Assembly (NCBI GenBank): GCA_026874595.1
Contig: CM049307.1
Location: forward strand, 33,214,862 to 33,278,861
Source: Sipunculus nudus
Lineage: Eukaryota > Annelida > Sipuncula > Golfingiida > Sipunculidae
Direction: 5' to 3'
Length of the DNA stretch: 64,000 nt
Every line of letters starts with the position of its first letter. Position 1 is the stretch's first letter. Shown here one piece after another: positions 47,300-59,622 of this stretch. Below the pieces are notes generated by a model, which worked only from the letters and a program-made list of their open reading frames with translations, was not told the origin of the DNA and searched no databases. Position numbers and translations under genes: made by a program.

Positions 47300-48420
47300 C
47301 AGATGTCACATTTAACATGAGGCAACACACCTCTTGACCCATAAATGCATTTTGCAGAAGATCATGCACCTCTGACCAGATGCCTTTTTAAGTAGAAGAC
47401 CATGCGCCTCTGACCTATTGTAACATTTAGTAGAAGACTGTGCACCTCTGACCTGATATTGACATTTAGTGGGAGATCATGGACCTCTGACCTGATATAA
47501 CATTTAGTACTAGACCATGTACCTCTGACCTGAAATAACATTTAGTGGAAGACTGTGCACATCTGACCTGATATAACATTTAGTGGACGACTGCACCTCT
47601 GACCTGATATAACATTTAACAGGAGATCATGCACATCTGACCTGATATAACATTTAGCAGACGACTGCACCTCTGACCTGATATAACATTTAGTAGGAGA
47701 TCATGCACATCTGACCTGATATAACATTTAGTGTAAGACTGCACATCTGACCTGATATAACATTTAGTAGGAATTCATGCACCTCTGACCTAATATAACA
47801 TTTAGTACTAGACCATGTACTTCTGACCTGAAATAACATTTAGTGGAAGACTCTGCACATCTGACCTGATATAACATTTAGTGGACTACTGCACCTCTGA
47901 CCTGATATAACATTTAACAGGAGATCATGCACATCTGACCTGATATGACATTTAGCAGACGACTGCACCTCTGACCTGATATAACATTTAGTAGGAGATC
48001 ATGCACATCTGACCTGATATAACATTTAGTAGGAATTCATGCACCTCTGACCTGATATAACATTTAGCAGACGACTGCACCTCTGACCTGATATAACATT
48101 TAGTAGGAGATCATGCGCATCTGACCTGATATAACATTTAGTGGAAGACTGCACATCTGACCTGATATAACATTTAGTAGGAATTCATGCACCTCTGACC
48201 TAATATAACATTTAGTACTAGACCATGTACTCCTGACCTGAAATAACATTTAGTGGAAGACTCTGCACATCTGACCTGATATAACATTTAGTGGACGACT
48301 GCACATCTGACCTGATATAACATGTAGTGGACGATTGCAACTCTGACCTGATATAACATTTAGCAGGAGGCCATGCACTTCTGACCTGATGTAACATAGA
48401 AGTAAGATACCATTCTTTTC
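47300..48420. repeat. 36/38-bp minisatellite with higher-order structure
   Basis: Roughly 30 units of the type CACCTCTGACCTGATATAAC, then ATTTAGTAGGAGATCATG. Units come in two length classes: 36 bp ending GACGACTG and 38 bp ending AGATCATG. A rarer unit with GTACTAGACCATGTAC occurs at 47507, 47805 and 48215, marking larger blocks 298 and 410 bp apart. Nearly every unit contains TGACCT. Degenerate units continue to about 48620. No coding capacity. Confidence 0.9.
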
Positions 48421-48620
48421 TGGCCTAATATTATATTAAGTAAGAGACCATGCTTGTACCTCTGAACTAACATCACATTAAGAGACCACCTCTGACCTTG
48501 TTACACAATGTGTAGAAGACCATGCACCTTTGACCAGCATTATATTTAGTATAAGACTCTAGGTTTGACCAGACATCACATTTGATTCAAGGTCCTGCAC
48601 ATCAAACTGATATAACATTT

Positions 48621-51501
48621 GGTACCATGCACCTCATATTTAGGTGATAGATCAGTATAACTATCAGCTGGTCATGTAATTTCTACTTATTTGCTTGATT
48701 GGATAACCCTCTGTTGATCAAATAATGACTCGTGGCTAAATGCAGGAAATACTAGTACTGCCAAGTAATATTTGTTGAGAGTGTTCTGTACACAACTGAA
48801 CTATGTCATTTTATTTCTCTGTATCTTAAGCTTTACCACCTGCTGTATATTTTTTCTTTTCTTTAGCCAAGGCTTTTAGTGTCCACTTTCACTCTGAATG
48901 ATTGGATCTTTACATCTTCAGGCCAGTGTCTGAACAGTTTTCTTACTCCTACTGGGTTCATTTAAGCCTTGGATGGTCTGTTAGATCTAAGGAACAGGTT
49001 TGTGTGTTCTAGTTTTCCCCTTGGCTACTTTCATTTGAACACTGTCTCTGCCATTACCAGGGTGATGTCAGGTTCTGTTTCATAAGACAGCAGGAAATGT
49101 GGCCAGCAATCGATTGAAACGTGTAGCACCAGACCCTTATAGGAGCTAATATTGGTGGTAAAGGTTGGCCCTGGAGTTCCCTTTGTGCCTCATCAGTTCC
49201 ATCCCCACCCAATCTCCTGGAGGTAATGGTCAAATCTGCAATGTAAGCAAAAACCTGCTCACACCATGTGTAATGTTGTGCCACAATGCCATATGCTATC
49301 ATTGCCAGTACAGTTTCATTTAATTTCAGGCTTTTTTGTGGCAAAAGCTCATATTATGGTTTACTAGCACTTGATAAAATGTATGATAATACAATACCAT
49401 TTATTTTTCGTTATGCTGATAGGTGTTAATCACCATTTATGTCCCAGTGTTGTAACATTATCTCATCATTTTGGTTGGGTATGTTCAATAAATAATTCAA
49501 ATAGTGATATATGTTCCATCAGATATTGTTGGTCCTGTAGTGTTTGTCTTCATGACATCAAACATTCATGATTTGAATCATTGTACTGTTACTTGATTGT
49601 TGAAGTTGACCATAAAACATGGTCATAATGATAAACATTATGTGATGGAGTTATGTTGAAGATCAGTCAATAATGACACTGTCTTCTGCTATACATGGCA
49701 GAATACTTGTATATTAATGTGTGCCTGATTTGGGCTGTTAACAAAAAGTCCTTAATCAGGGGTAAAACTTAGGAGTTTGTAGCTTCAAAGTTGTTTTTAC
49801 AATCAGACATTTTGTCAAATATTATTATGTGTCTCTTTGTGCAGTTTTCAGCCATAGTTATTAGTCTTTTTTGTTGTGTACATGGGTATTATAAATTAGC
49901 TCTCCCGTGATCACATAAATCAGATTTACTCCATGTAAGTCACTGTATGTAAAACAGGTGATTCTTTGTAATGCTGAAAACAGATCATTTGCCAGCATAG
50001 TCTATCAGATCACAGTGGTTGGTATTATATATAGTAAATATCTTAAGTAATGGCTTGTACCCTGTGGGTGAATGGAGTATCTAGCTTTATCAACTTGTAA
50101 AGTAACTTGAGCCACTATTAATAGTATCTTTATCACTGAACCCTGTTGGCTTTATAGATGTGAACTTTGACTGGTGTAATCAGTGTGGTGGAACACATTT
50201 AGACTGATATCATAACATCACTGCATTGCCCATAAGGCATCACCAATTAACAAAATCCTGTCCAGTGATTTGTTCAGCCATGGTGAGTACCAGCCACATA
50301 CACAGATATCTATCTATTTATCAATTTATTGTCAGTATTTTTAATTAGACAGTATGTATAAAACATTATTATTTTGACTTAGGACCACTCCCTTTGTGAA
50401 AGTGCATTAAGGTGACAACTATTCACCTGTCTAGTCTGGTGTTTTATGCAAGACACTGTCATATATGTATCTCATAAAGCGTGACACTGAAGAGAATTTG
50501 TATGTTATTTTAATTTTTTCAAAGTTTATCTTAGCAATCAGGGAAATCCAAAACCCCAATCAGAATATATAAATCTTACAGACAATCATGTATAGTATTC
50601 ATGTTATATAATAACTCAGGGTTGTCAAGGTTATTTCAGTTATATTAGGCAACTAATGCAACAACAAAGATTCAGCTTGTTCTTTTGGATATTTTTTAAT
50701 GATTGATTTTACATTGCAATAATACATTGTCCAATGAACCATGAGAAATTTGTGGAAGGTTTTAGAATGCAAGCCAGCACCTTGAAGAGAAAAGCTGAGA
50801 AACAGAAACTAGAATATTTGGAAGTTATGTTTTTTGTAAGGTGAAAGCCAGTTATCACAGAAGCACCTGGGATACTTCACAGGGACTTCTATGGAATAAT
50901 TTAGACCAAAGTCATGCAATTACCTGCAGCTGGGTATGAGTATAAGGTTTAAGTTGTTGTTGAGACTTAACATCTGTGACTAACTGTATGTGGATGGCAG
51001 GCTGTACCAGGGCTTCATCAGCAGGGATTCATTCAGGGAAGATGCTGGTCTTACACTGTCTGTTTGGACATTGCCTATCTGGCTTGTTTGTTATGGGTGG
51101 ATGTTTGAATCGAGCCTTCATCTCCCCAGGTATCCCAGAATCCTAGGAAGCTCCTGCATTGTGTGTATATGCCAGCAAGAAAGCCTGACCAATTCGCACA
51201 AGGTTGCAGGCATCACCAAACATTGAGAGTGATAAATGGTACCACTCAAACTTGTTGTCCTCCATTATAAGTAAGACAGTCTTGTAGGATCCAGCAAAGC
51301 AGCACAAACGTTAGCTATATATCATCAGTACTGATGTGGAAAATGGGACCAGGGTTTGATGGATTATTCTGAGTTCTTTATGAGTTATGAATAGCTTTTG
51401 TATGGGTAATTATTACCTGTCAAGCGATGAACAACACCCTGCTTGAAAGATGACACATATGTCATATGGTTGAACCAAAATGAATCTTTGTGATCTGTGA
51501 T

Positions 51502-51504
<3 letters not shown>
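48621..51504. other. Intronic sequence without recognised exon
   Basis: No recognised protein-coding exon apart from the possible ATG-only start at 50280. Small frames on both strands (49054-49344 minus, 50990-51226 plus) have no family resemblance. Confidence 0.45.
50280..50282 (+). CDS. Possible ATG-only first coding exon of the PKA regulatory subunit gene
   Basis: GTTCAGCC-ATG is followed at once by GTGAGTAC: a strong start context directly against a near-consensus donor. Splicing from here to the phase-0 acceptor at 51744 would give [10 protein letters not shown], a subunit starting in the hinge. Such a short string can arise by chance, so this is a hypothesis. Confidence 0.22.

Positions 51505-51549
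<45 letters not shown>
51505..51549. repeat. (TA)n microsatellite
   Basis: Pure TA tract of about 45 bp, 195 bp before the exon at 51744, within the intron. Confidence 0.95.
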
Positions 51550-51552
<3 letters not shown>

Positions 51553-51743
51553 TTGTTCAGTGATTAATCATATATATACAGACTTAAATGTGCAGACTTG
51601 CTTTTCCAGACCTTTAACCATACACTGTATTTTTGTTTTTTCTTAGTTTGTCTTTTCAATGTTTTACTATACAGTCTTCATCATGAAGCAGAGGACTGTC
51701 TCTTGGACGGCATTTTTTTTTTACACGTGTTTGTATATTTCAG

Positions 51744-51905
51744 GAAGAGGCAGCAAAAGCAAAAGCAAAGGCAACTCCTCCTAGTGAGGAACATGAAGAT
51801 GTCTCCCCTATGCCACCGCAGCCTACACCAAAGAAACGAACAAGACGTGGTGCTGTTAGTGCAGAAGTCTATACAGAAGAAGATGCTGCTTCATACGTAA
51901 AAAAA
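51744..51905 (+). CDS. PRKAR1: PKA type I regulatory subunit, hinge/pseudosubstrate exon
   Basis: Exon of 54 codons, phase 0 at both ends, after a pyrimidine-rich acceptor (TTTGTATATTTCAG) and before an AAA|GTCAGT donor. It begins [20 protein letters not shown], a Lys/Ala then acidic/Pro-rich linker. It continues to [20 protein letters not shown] and ends SYVKK. RRGAV is the type I pseudosubstrate: Ala replaces the phosphorylatable Ser of type II subunits. It occupies the catalytic cleft of PKA-C and holds it inactive until cAMP binds. [14 protein letters not shown] matches the start of the region just before CNB-A in animal RI-alpha/beta. In vertebrates the residues before this exon are the end of the dimerization/docking domain. 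The overlapping frame at 51598-51900 is a different reading frame and not the protein. Whether the gene is orthologous to RI-alpha or RI-beta cannot be told; invertebrates usually have one RI. Confidence 0.97.
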
Positions 51906-52810
51906 GTCAGTAATACTTAGTTACACAGATATGTGATATACTTACTGAATTAATGGGAATAAATAGATTAATACAGGGAAACCTCATTCTATATTGCATT
52001 CTTAAAATAAGCCTCGGAGAGCTGTTATCTTTTCAGTCCAGACACTTCTCTGTTACAGACATAACTAAGGTCACCTAGTGTTTGTACCTTCTACAATAAA
52101 TATTGTGTAAATTGAAGTTTGTTTTGAGCTTGGAAAACAAGGTCTCCTTAAATTTGTATACTGTAATAAGATTATGTTGATAATTTGTGTATTATCAAGT
52201 TTGTGCTAATGCATTTTTGGATCTCAGCTTTTGCGTAATCCTTTTATCTTTATTGATTATTGTACTGATGTAAACCAAAGGTTTGAATACACTTTTCACA
52301 AACCATGAGGCATCAGGGAGACTTGTAGTTTTAGTCACTTTGGGACTGACATTTAAAAGACTGTGTACTAATTGTATTCCATGTATAATGTTGGACCCTG
52401 TGTCACCTGATCATGACAGAATGCTGCTTGAGTATTAGCAGCAGCGTCAAGTAAATCTCCCATGGCCTTAATCGGTGCAAGGGGGTATGTTGCTGTCGCT
52501 CTAATTGCAGACAAGAGCAGAAGGACAAGTGCCAGTGTCCATCCTTTACGTGTAAGTCTTAATGGACATGTCTGCCACTTCCTTAGCTTGATGGGTTGTA
52601 TTGAACTGAAAGATTCTTGTTAGTAATCACTTGTAATGCCACATGTATAAAGGCGTTGAATGTGACACAAATGCTGTGAGACACTGAGACACCGCAACTT
52701 GATATTCCCAGAAGTTTCCCTATCCCCAAAACAGTATATCAGGCTGGCTTTACATCAGTTTCTAACTTAGATCCTGAAACCTTACTAAAGCAATGTTTGT
52801 TTCTCCACAG
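51906..52810 (+). other. PRKAR1 intron, 905 bp
   Basis: Intron between the two certain exons, with GT (GTCAGT) and AG (TTTCTCCACAG) ends and phase 0. Nothing else recognised inside. Confidence 0.95.
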
Positions 52811-52902
52811 GTCGTTCCAAAAGATTACAAGACTATGGCAGCATTGTCTAAAGCCATTTCAAAGAACGTGCTGTTTTCCCATCTGGATGACAACGAGAGA
52901 AG
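52811..52902 (+). CDS. PRKAR1: PKA type I regulatory subunit, start of cAMP-binding domain A
   Basis: A 92-nt exon starting in phase 0 after TTCTCCACAG and ending in phase 2 at a consensus AG|GTAAGT donor. It encodes [20 protein letters not shown], then [10 protein letters not shown] plus two bases of the next codon. This is the N3A segment of cyclic-nucleotide-binding domain A of RI; animal RI-alpha has [16 protein letters not shown] and [11 protein letters not shown] at the same place. In the holoenzyme this segment contacts the catalytic subunit and moves on cAMP binding. The AG remainder fits the expected Ser codon. The next expected exon (DIFDAMF..., first phosphate-binding cassette) is not found in the remaining 11 kb, so the gene continues past the right edge. 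Confidence 0.97.
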
Positions 52903-55104
52903 GTAAGTAAGGCATGTTTTTTCTACAGAATGTCAGTTATTGTCTGATGGTTAAAGAGATTCAGGTTGCATGTCTCAAAGGGATCTGTGCACCTTTCTCC
53001 ACATAAACTGTCATGTTGGCTTTTTGGTGTTATCAAAGACTTGGTCTGCTGCAGGAGGTTCATGCAGTCTTAAATGCACTAAGTTTGCCAGTCACTTTTT
53101 GTTTGCGTCATTGATTTATGGTTTTGTAAGCTTTACTTTCTTTGCTGTTGTCAAAAGACTCAATTATACTGATATGGAACTGTGATGCAGTTGTCAATAA
53201 ATCATTGATTTTCTCAGGATTCTTGCCCAGTCCATGTAGCATACAATTCTTTTCAGTTGCCGTCTTGTTAACTATGTATTGCAGTGAACTTACCATTCGG
53301 AGCAATGAGATGTGGCTTTTAGGTACAAGCAGTTAAGACCCCTGATAGTGAATAGGTCAGATCTTCTTTGTTCAACTCAGCCACTGATGAGACTTTTAAT
53401 TGCTACAGTCCTTCCTGTGATGTTGGCAAAACTACTGATTATTCTTTACCTCGTACTGAAAAAATTTATATCAAGAGGCTTTATGTAACGTTTCACACTT
53501 GTCATTTGGTTACTTTCGTATTCATTAAAAATAATTCCAAGTACCATCCATGGTGTTTGCCCTCTCTTTAAATAAAAAGTCATTTGATATATAGGTACTT
53601 CTATATCTTATTCAGAAAAAAAAAGAATTTAAATATTTAATTTGTCAAATCCAGTCTTTTGGTGTCATATTACTTGGTAAAGCCTGTAAGTCACAGTTTG
53701 TTACAGTTGTCCCACTTTCTATGGCATAAATGAGGGTTTCACCAGAGAGAGTACCTTGACATTTGTACTGTAAATTGGTAGGATTTTAAGTGACCCTTGA
53801 TGAATGGGCTATCATGAATAGTGGATTAATCAAGGAAAGTGACAGGAGAATGCTACCTTCATTCCAGAACAAATGAAGCCAAGTCCTTTATTTTGTAGAA
53901 TTGATCCCAACTAAATAGCCTACAGAAACAAAGTAAGACTCCCTGTCACAGAAGGGATATCCTGTGAGTGAGAGACTGGCCTGATTTCTAGTGATAATCC
54001 ACAGGTTCCTCAGTCAATCAGTGAGTGGCCAGCATAGCCTTATTAAATGTTGACCAGGGTGTTGTGCTTAAAAACCCTCTCTCTCAGCTGTTCCTGTGCA
54101 TTGTCCTGCTGTGGTCAGATTAGCACCAAAGTCAAGGCTAGAGTCAATTCTTACTTAATGTATCTTCATTTAACTCCCTTTATATGAAATACTTGAAATC
54201 GCGACATTGTGGTAACATGCATATCTTCTTGCTGTCCATTTATTACACTAGTAAGGAATTTATTTTCTTTTATAACAATCACAGTCCAGATCTGTTTAAG
54301 GGAAGAAGATATACCCTAAAACCAGTGTGAAGTGATATCATCATTCGCTCTTAATATTAGTATCACTGTTAGCTACAGTATGTACCACTTGACCATGGTT
54401 GGCATGGATAGTGCTACAGGGTACTCCATTGAGAGTTTACACTAAGGATAGTTGGACAGATCTGTCCAGTGACTTTTTGGCACGCATTCCTTGTGTAGTA
54501 TGAAGAGACCAGCTAACCCCTACATATTATCATTAATACAGATGTTAAGACTCCATTGGGACCAAAATTACTTATGAATGATGATTTGTCTTAAAATATG
54601 AGCTTTTACTGTGAAGAAAATGAGAATCTTGAGATATTACTTCTTCACTGGGCTCTAGGTACTTTACATTTGTAACAGCAAAAATTGAAATTCGGGAGCA
54701 TAAAGGATGAAAACAATGTTACAGACTCACATTTACACAATATATTGATGCAGCTTGACACATAGTAAGTTCATTTTCTGTATAAGATCAATGGAAAGGC
54801 TTTCTACCCACAACAAGTGCTAGAATCACATAATGCTCCATGTCAATCCGTAGGGTGAACATTCGATGGAGTTCCCTGTAGCACTATCCATGCAAACCAT
54901 GGTAAAGCAGTACATGCTATAGCTATATAACTGTATAATCATGGCCAGGAATAATCATGTAGTCATAGCTTATAATATCATGTGTACCTATAAATATTAA
55001 CATATACCATTAATATATAATATCAAGGTTTATAAATTTCAGTGCAGAGCTGAAGGTTCCTTGTGAAAACTTAATCATTGCTAGAGTACATGGGGCTTCA
55101 TTAA
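52903..55104 (+). other. PRKAR1 intron, left part
   Basis: Start of an intron of at least 11.1 kb. AT-rich, without recognised exon or repeat. Overlapping short frames at 52970-53571 on both strands show no conserved content. Confidence 0.7.
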
Positions 55105-55370
55105 CCCTTTACTGTTTATATTTATTTTAGATTTCCGACAAATTCTGACACTATTTATATTTACACTTATAGCCATATCTTTCCAACTTTTTTCTGTATC
55201 TTTACCAAATTTTCAACAGTTCCCACTAAGAGGGTTTGCTGAATATTATTGAAAATCATTGACACTTAGAAATAACATGCAATATTTTTGTCCTGAAAGA
55301 ATCTATACATATCATGGCATTCTAGTTGCCCATTTTGGGTGCTCTTTAGTTGCTTGTAAACAGTAAAGGG
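55105..55370. mobile_element. piggyBac-type MITE, copy 2 (266 bp)
   Basis: CCCTTTACTGTTTATATTTA at the left and TTGTAAACAGTAAAGGG at the right, flanked by TTAA (55101-55104 and 55371-55374). The 14-bp inverted ends CCCTTTACTGTTTA are perfect here; copy 1 has one change. Length equals copy 1, and the interiors align without visible net gaps, differing at scattered sites (about 90 percent or better by eye). Confidence 0.88.
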
Positions 55371-58246
55371 TTAAACCTGGCTATTTGCTGTTTTGCTCAT
55401 GCCAGATTTACAGCCATCCAGACCCACATATAGAAAATCCAGATATGATCTCATTAAAATAACAATAATGTCACAGTCGGGCCATTGTCCGTACATTGTC
55501 AAGTAATACAAAAGGAAAGAAAAAAAAAACATTTTATTATTTAATATTTGTTATAAGGTGAATATCCTTAGGCACAAAGAATCAGAAAATGACATAAATA
55601 GACTTGATTAGCATGAAACCAGTGGCATGTAGATGTAATTCACAATGGAACGAGCATATAAAAGCTTTAAGTCACAACAACACTGGCTGTGAGTAGGATG
55701 TAAAGCTATAAAACACAACGTTGAGGACTAAATCTATAGATTAAAAAGGATAAAGGGACCAGAACATGGGATCATAAACTATAAAGAAAACCAACCAGGG
55801 CCAGTGATCTATGTAGTTGTATAGTTTATGGTACAAGGCCGGTCTTCATTCAGTCTTGACTCTCTTGAAACTGTGCATGGCTTCCGGAACACTGTTTTAT
55901 TATGTGATCATCTCCAGCTATAAATTACCCATGTTCTTGTTTCTTTCCAGAAATTACACACTACAAGGTCAATGCAGACCTTGGCAATTTTTTTTAATTG
56001 AAATACATACAGAATCGTTTTAATGCTTTAATATCTTCTTTTTGGCATAAGCATCCCATTAACCCCAAAAATCTTACTTCTGTGGTAAGGGCCTGGTAAG
56101 CAAACATTTATTCCTTTAATATTTAATGCTTTAGTTTATTGTAATGTCATGCATATTTTGGCTTTTTGACTCTGTTTCTGTTGAATTTCAGCAATATTTG
56201 TTTTACCAGTAGGAATAGCCATTTATAATTTAACATGGAGCCTAATCCTGTGCAGCTTCCTGTTACTTTGGCATCATGTTTTATGGCCACACATCAATGA
56301 TTTATGGGATTTATGCAGATTCTTTCTATTCAGGATGTCTGTGGTTCCTTCGGGTACCACACAAAGAATAAGAATGGTTGTTTCATAAAAGAAAACTGAT
56401 TTAGATGTAATTCAAGGGTTTCTCGTATTAGAATGTCTCTCATTGAATTTAGGTAAAACTATGATGCCCTGTCTGGATTTAAGAGAGATGAAAGTGTTAA
56501 TGCTACTGATTGAATATTGTTTTTCATAACACAAAATGAGAAAAAAAACAACCAAAAAATGGCTTCTTTTGTTTTAGGAAAAATTACCCCAAGTGAACAG
56601 ATTATTCCTCTGTCACAGTAACAATTCCTTTCAGCTTTTTACATGCTATGTTTCCCCATTAGTATAGAGAACCACTTTCTTTGAAAAATGGCTGGTTGCT
56701 TGTGTTCTGCCTTTCACTTTGATGTATCCTCAGGTATTAGTTATGTCTCTTCTGTATCTCCTGAGGATGCGTATGTCATGTTTGAATGATGTTGTGAAAA
56801 AGATGATGATTTCTTAAAGCAACAGCTTGGATGATTCAGGAGTAAAGAAAGCAAGAGTGATGAGGAGCCTGTGTCAGAGCTTCCTTGCTCCAGAGGCCCC
56901 ATGTCTATAACATTTATGTTACCTCGTGTCCTCAAGAGAGTATAGGATACCCAGCTAAAGCATGTTTATCTTTTACCCATGATCCATATTGTTGCATATT
57001 CTGATTTTGCTGTCCAACCACTGTGGTTTATGGGCCAGACTGCCAGGCTCCAGTCGCATACAGGTTTTTATTAGCGGCCATGTCCAGTAAAATATAATTG
57101 ACTTGAGCCAAATGGTTTCCTGTGGAGATTGATGAACTGATAGAAGTGTTGAATATTTATCAAAACCTATTGCCTTATCTGAAACATCATTCCAGGGTAT
57201 GTGTTAATAGAATTGGACTTCTTTTTACAAAAAGTAAAATGTCCACAAGTGTTATTACGTCCAGCTGGTAATATGAAATATCAGGCTCAAGTGTAATATT
57301 TCCTGTATGATTATTCATACCTGACTTTAAGATGGAAGATTCCAGTTCCTGGTGGTCTCTACCATTATTTTCAGGGGGAGCGTCTTTTGCTGAAGGATAT
57401 CTCTTGTCACTTTTTCTCTAGCTTTTTTTGAATTATTGTGTAGGCCATATGTACATGGACTGCCGTAAATTCATAGTATTGCCACTGAGCAGTCTCATGG
57501 TTCATTTATCAATGATGCCATAGATGTAGATATCAGCAGGCTTGAAAGCCAGATGAAGAGATGCCTTTCTTGCTCTTCCATTATGGTCATGTTATAACTA
57601 TGGTGTAGCTCTCTGAGTGCCAAGTTGGATCACTTGAGTGTTACATGCCCTCTGTTCTGAGTGCACTGGCCAGTAGCTGGCCTGGGAGCTGATTGGTGGA
57701 CTGGAGCATATTGATTGACAGATCAGGTGATGACTATTCTGATCCAACAGGAAATGGTAACCAGAAAAAGAAAAAGTCAGGGATCCAAAGGCTGGTCCAG
57801 TTCATACAGAGTCTGGTTTAAAGGTACCAAGATATATAATATTAAAAGAACCACAGCTTTCTTTCCAGACTTTTATTCCCTATGGCCATAATACCCAATT
57901 TATCAGAATAAAATTGGCCTTGAGGGACTTTTCTTCCCTTGTCACTTTACATGATTCTCAGTAGTGACACATGATTAAAATTATTAATGTAGATTCAACT
58001 TTAATGTATTGACATATGGTAAGACGTGATAATTTTAAGCCATTTCTGTCTTCAGTGCAGTTTCTAATGAGTAAGCTATTGTTTTAATTTCTTTCAGTGA
58101 CAGGTTAGAAATTATTCACAATCTATACCTTCTTGCAAAATAAGCACATTTTAATACACTAGAAATACAAGTTTTACCAAATGTCTCAATATCAACACAA
58201 AAATGATACTATTACATAAGCATCTGCAGATTTTATCATAACTTTT
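55371..58246 (+). other. PRKAR1 intron, no exon recognised
   Basis: AT-rich intronic sequence. The 68-codon frame at 55817 and the 64-codon minus frame at 56741-56935 are not recognised. Confidence 0.55.
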
Positions 58247-58500
58247 TAGCCCTCAGCCCTTAGGCTGATGGGCTATTGTCTTCACCCAAGCTGTCCGTCC
58301 GACTGTCCGGCGTCCGGTAACTTTTACCTTGTGAGCGGGATATCTTGAAAAGAATTTGAGAAAGCACATGCATCAGTATTAATCAAATGCTTATCATCAA
58401 ACGCCTAAGTATTTATAAAAATTGAAATTGTTAGGCATGAACTGGATTCTATCACCAGTGACTGGTTCATTACTGGTCAATACAGATTTTTGCATAAAAA
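58247..58500 (+). repeat. 5' end of a second hairpin/(TCCG)n family
   Basis: Starts with a compact hairpin TAGCCCTCAGCCCTTAGGCT...GGGCTA (58247-58275), followed by TTGTCTTCACC and the tract CTGTCCGTCCGACTGTCCGG (to about 58318), then TTTTACCTTGTGAGCGGGAT. The order of hairpin, TTGTC, TCCG tract and body is the same as in copies A-E, but the sequence is different. The right boundary is not visible; 58500 is approximate. Confidence 0.55.
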
Positions 58501-59622
58501 ATGGTTTATGTTATTTCTTAATGTTAAATCAGTGCCGGATCTCCACCAATCAAAGTAAATGTCATTAACCTGGATACATATGATGAGATGAAGAATGATG
58601 AGGCATTTAATTACACTTATTGGAGACTGGTTGGATTTTAAAATGACATTGATTGTAATGTTTCTCAGGAGCTTGTTTGAGAGTTATAAATGTTGAGTTT
58701 CAGTAATACATACTGGCTGACTTATGTCAGTTTCACTCCTTCAGGGTGTACCTTGGGGAAAAGTGACAGCTTTGTAGAGGACCAGTCATGGCCAGTCTCT
58801 GTGAAATTCCCCTGGGGCAGCCATTGTTAAGTAAGAGGACAGTCTGATTCTACTATCAGTATCCAGTTGCTATGAATGTGTGCTTATTGTTTGTTCCAGT
58901 TGACAGGTATTACTCATTACTGGATGAAACTGCAGTTCAGCCTCGCATTGAATTTAACTTTAGTTGACAGAGTCAGACAAGTCATTTTGGGATCTTCCAG
59001 CACCTTGTCATCTGTCTGGATGACTTTTAATATAGCACTTTAAATATCTTTGTTGAAAATGTATCATTTTGCATTGCAGTACTGTTTGACAGGTACTTGT
59101 ACTACACCTGAAAGTGTGATTATGGTATATTTCTCATCCCCATGGCTTTTACCATATCTGTATTAAAACATTTAAGATTATACCAACATGCTCTGTGTCA
59201 TCTCCTCTCCAAAATTAACACTATGATCTAGTCCAGTCTTAGTGGTAACAACACAGTTAACATGACAGCATTTGTCATGTTCTTAAATACAGTATACCTG
59301 AAAGTTTACTGGAACTGTCCAAGTTAAAAGCTTTAAAATCAAACAGTCAGGCCATGTGCAATATGCCCTTACATCAAACTCAGCTGAACATTGTCATTGT
59401 TGAGCTATTGTTGATATCATATGATCAGTTGTCCTGAAGAAAAAGAACCAAGTTTTGCAGTTTAGAAATTTTGGTTTCATGGCACTGAATTTGGAAAATT
59501 GTGCACAACTTGAGTTGCCCTGACAACTGCTTGTTTAATAAATGGATTATATAAATGTTACATTGCCATACATATCTGGTTGCAGTCATACCAATTTGAT
59601 TGATTGACAGGGATGACCACTG

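Larger units (their letters stand above)
9672..51743 (+). other. Inferred first intron of the MGN transcript form
   Basis: If 9522-9671 splices to 51744, this 42-kb intron contains the second candidate first exon and nearly all the transposons in the window. A 42-kb intron is long but ordinary for a 5' intron of an animal gene with several promoters. An unrecognised exon inside it, for example the canonical dimerization/docking exon, cannot be excluded by eye. Confidence 0.4.

Noticed and set aside
47300-48420. CRISPR-like array (regular repeats with differing short segments)
   Set aside because: The whole unit repeats with point variants; there are no unique spacers, and the genome is eukaryotic. 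It is a minisatellite.
51598-51900. 100-codon + strand frame overlapping the PKA exon
   Set aside because: It is out of frame with the conserved RRGAV...YTEEDAASY reading; the conserved frame is certain.
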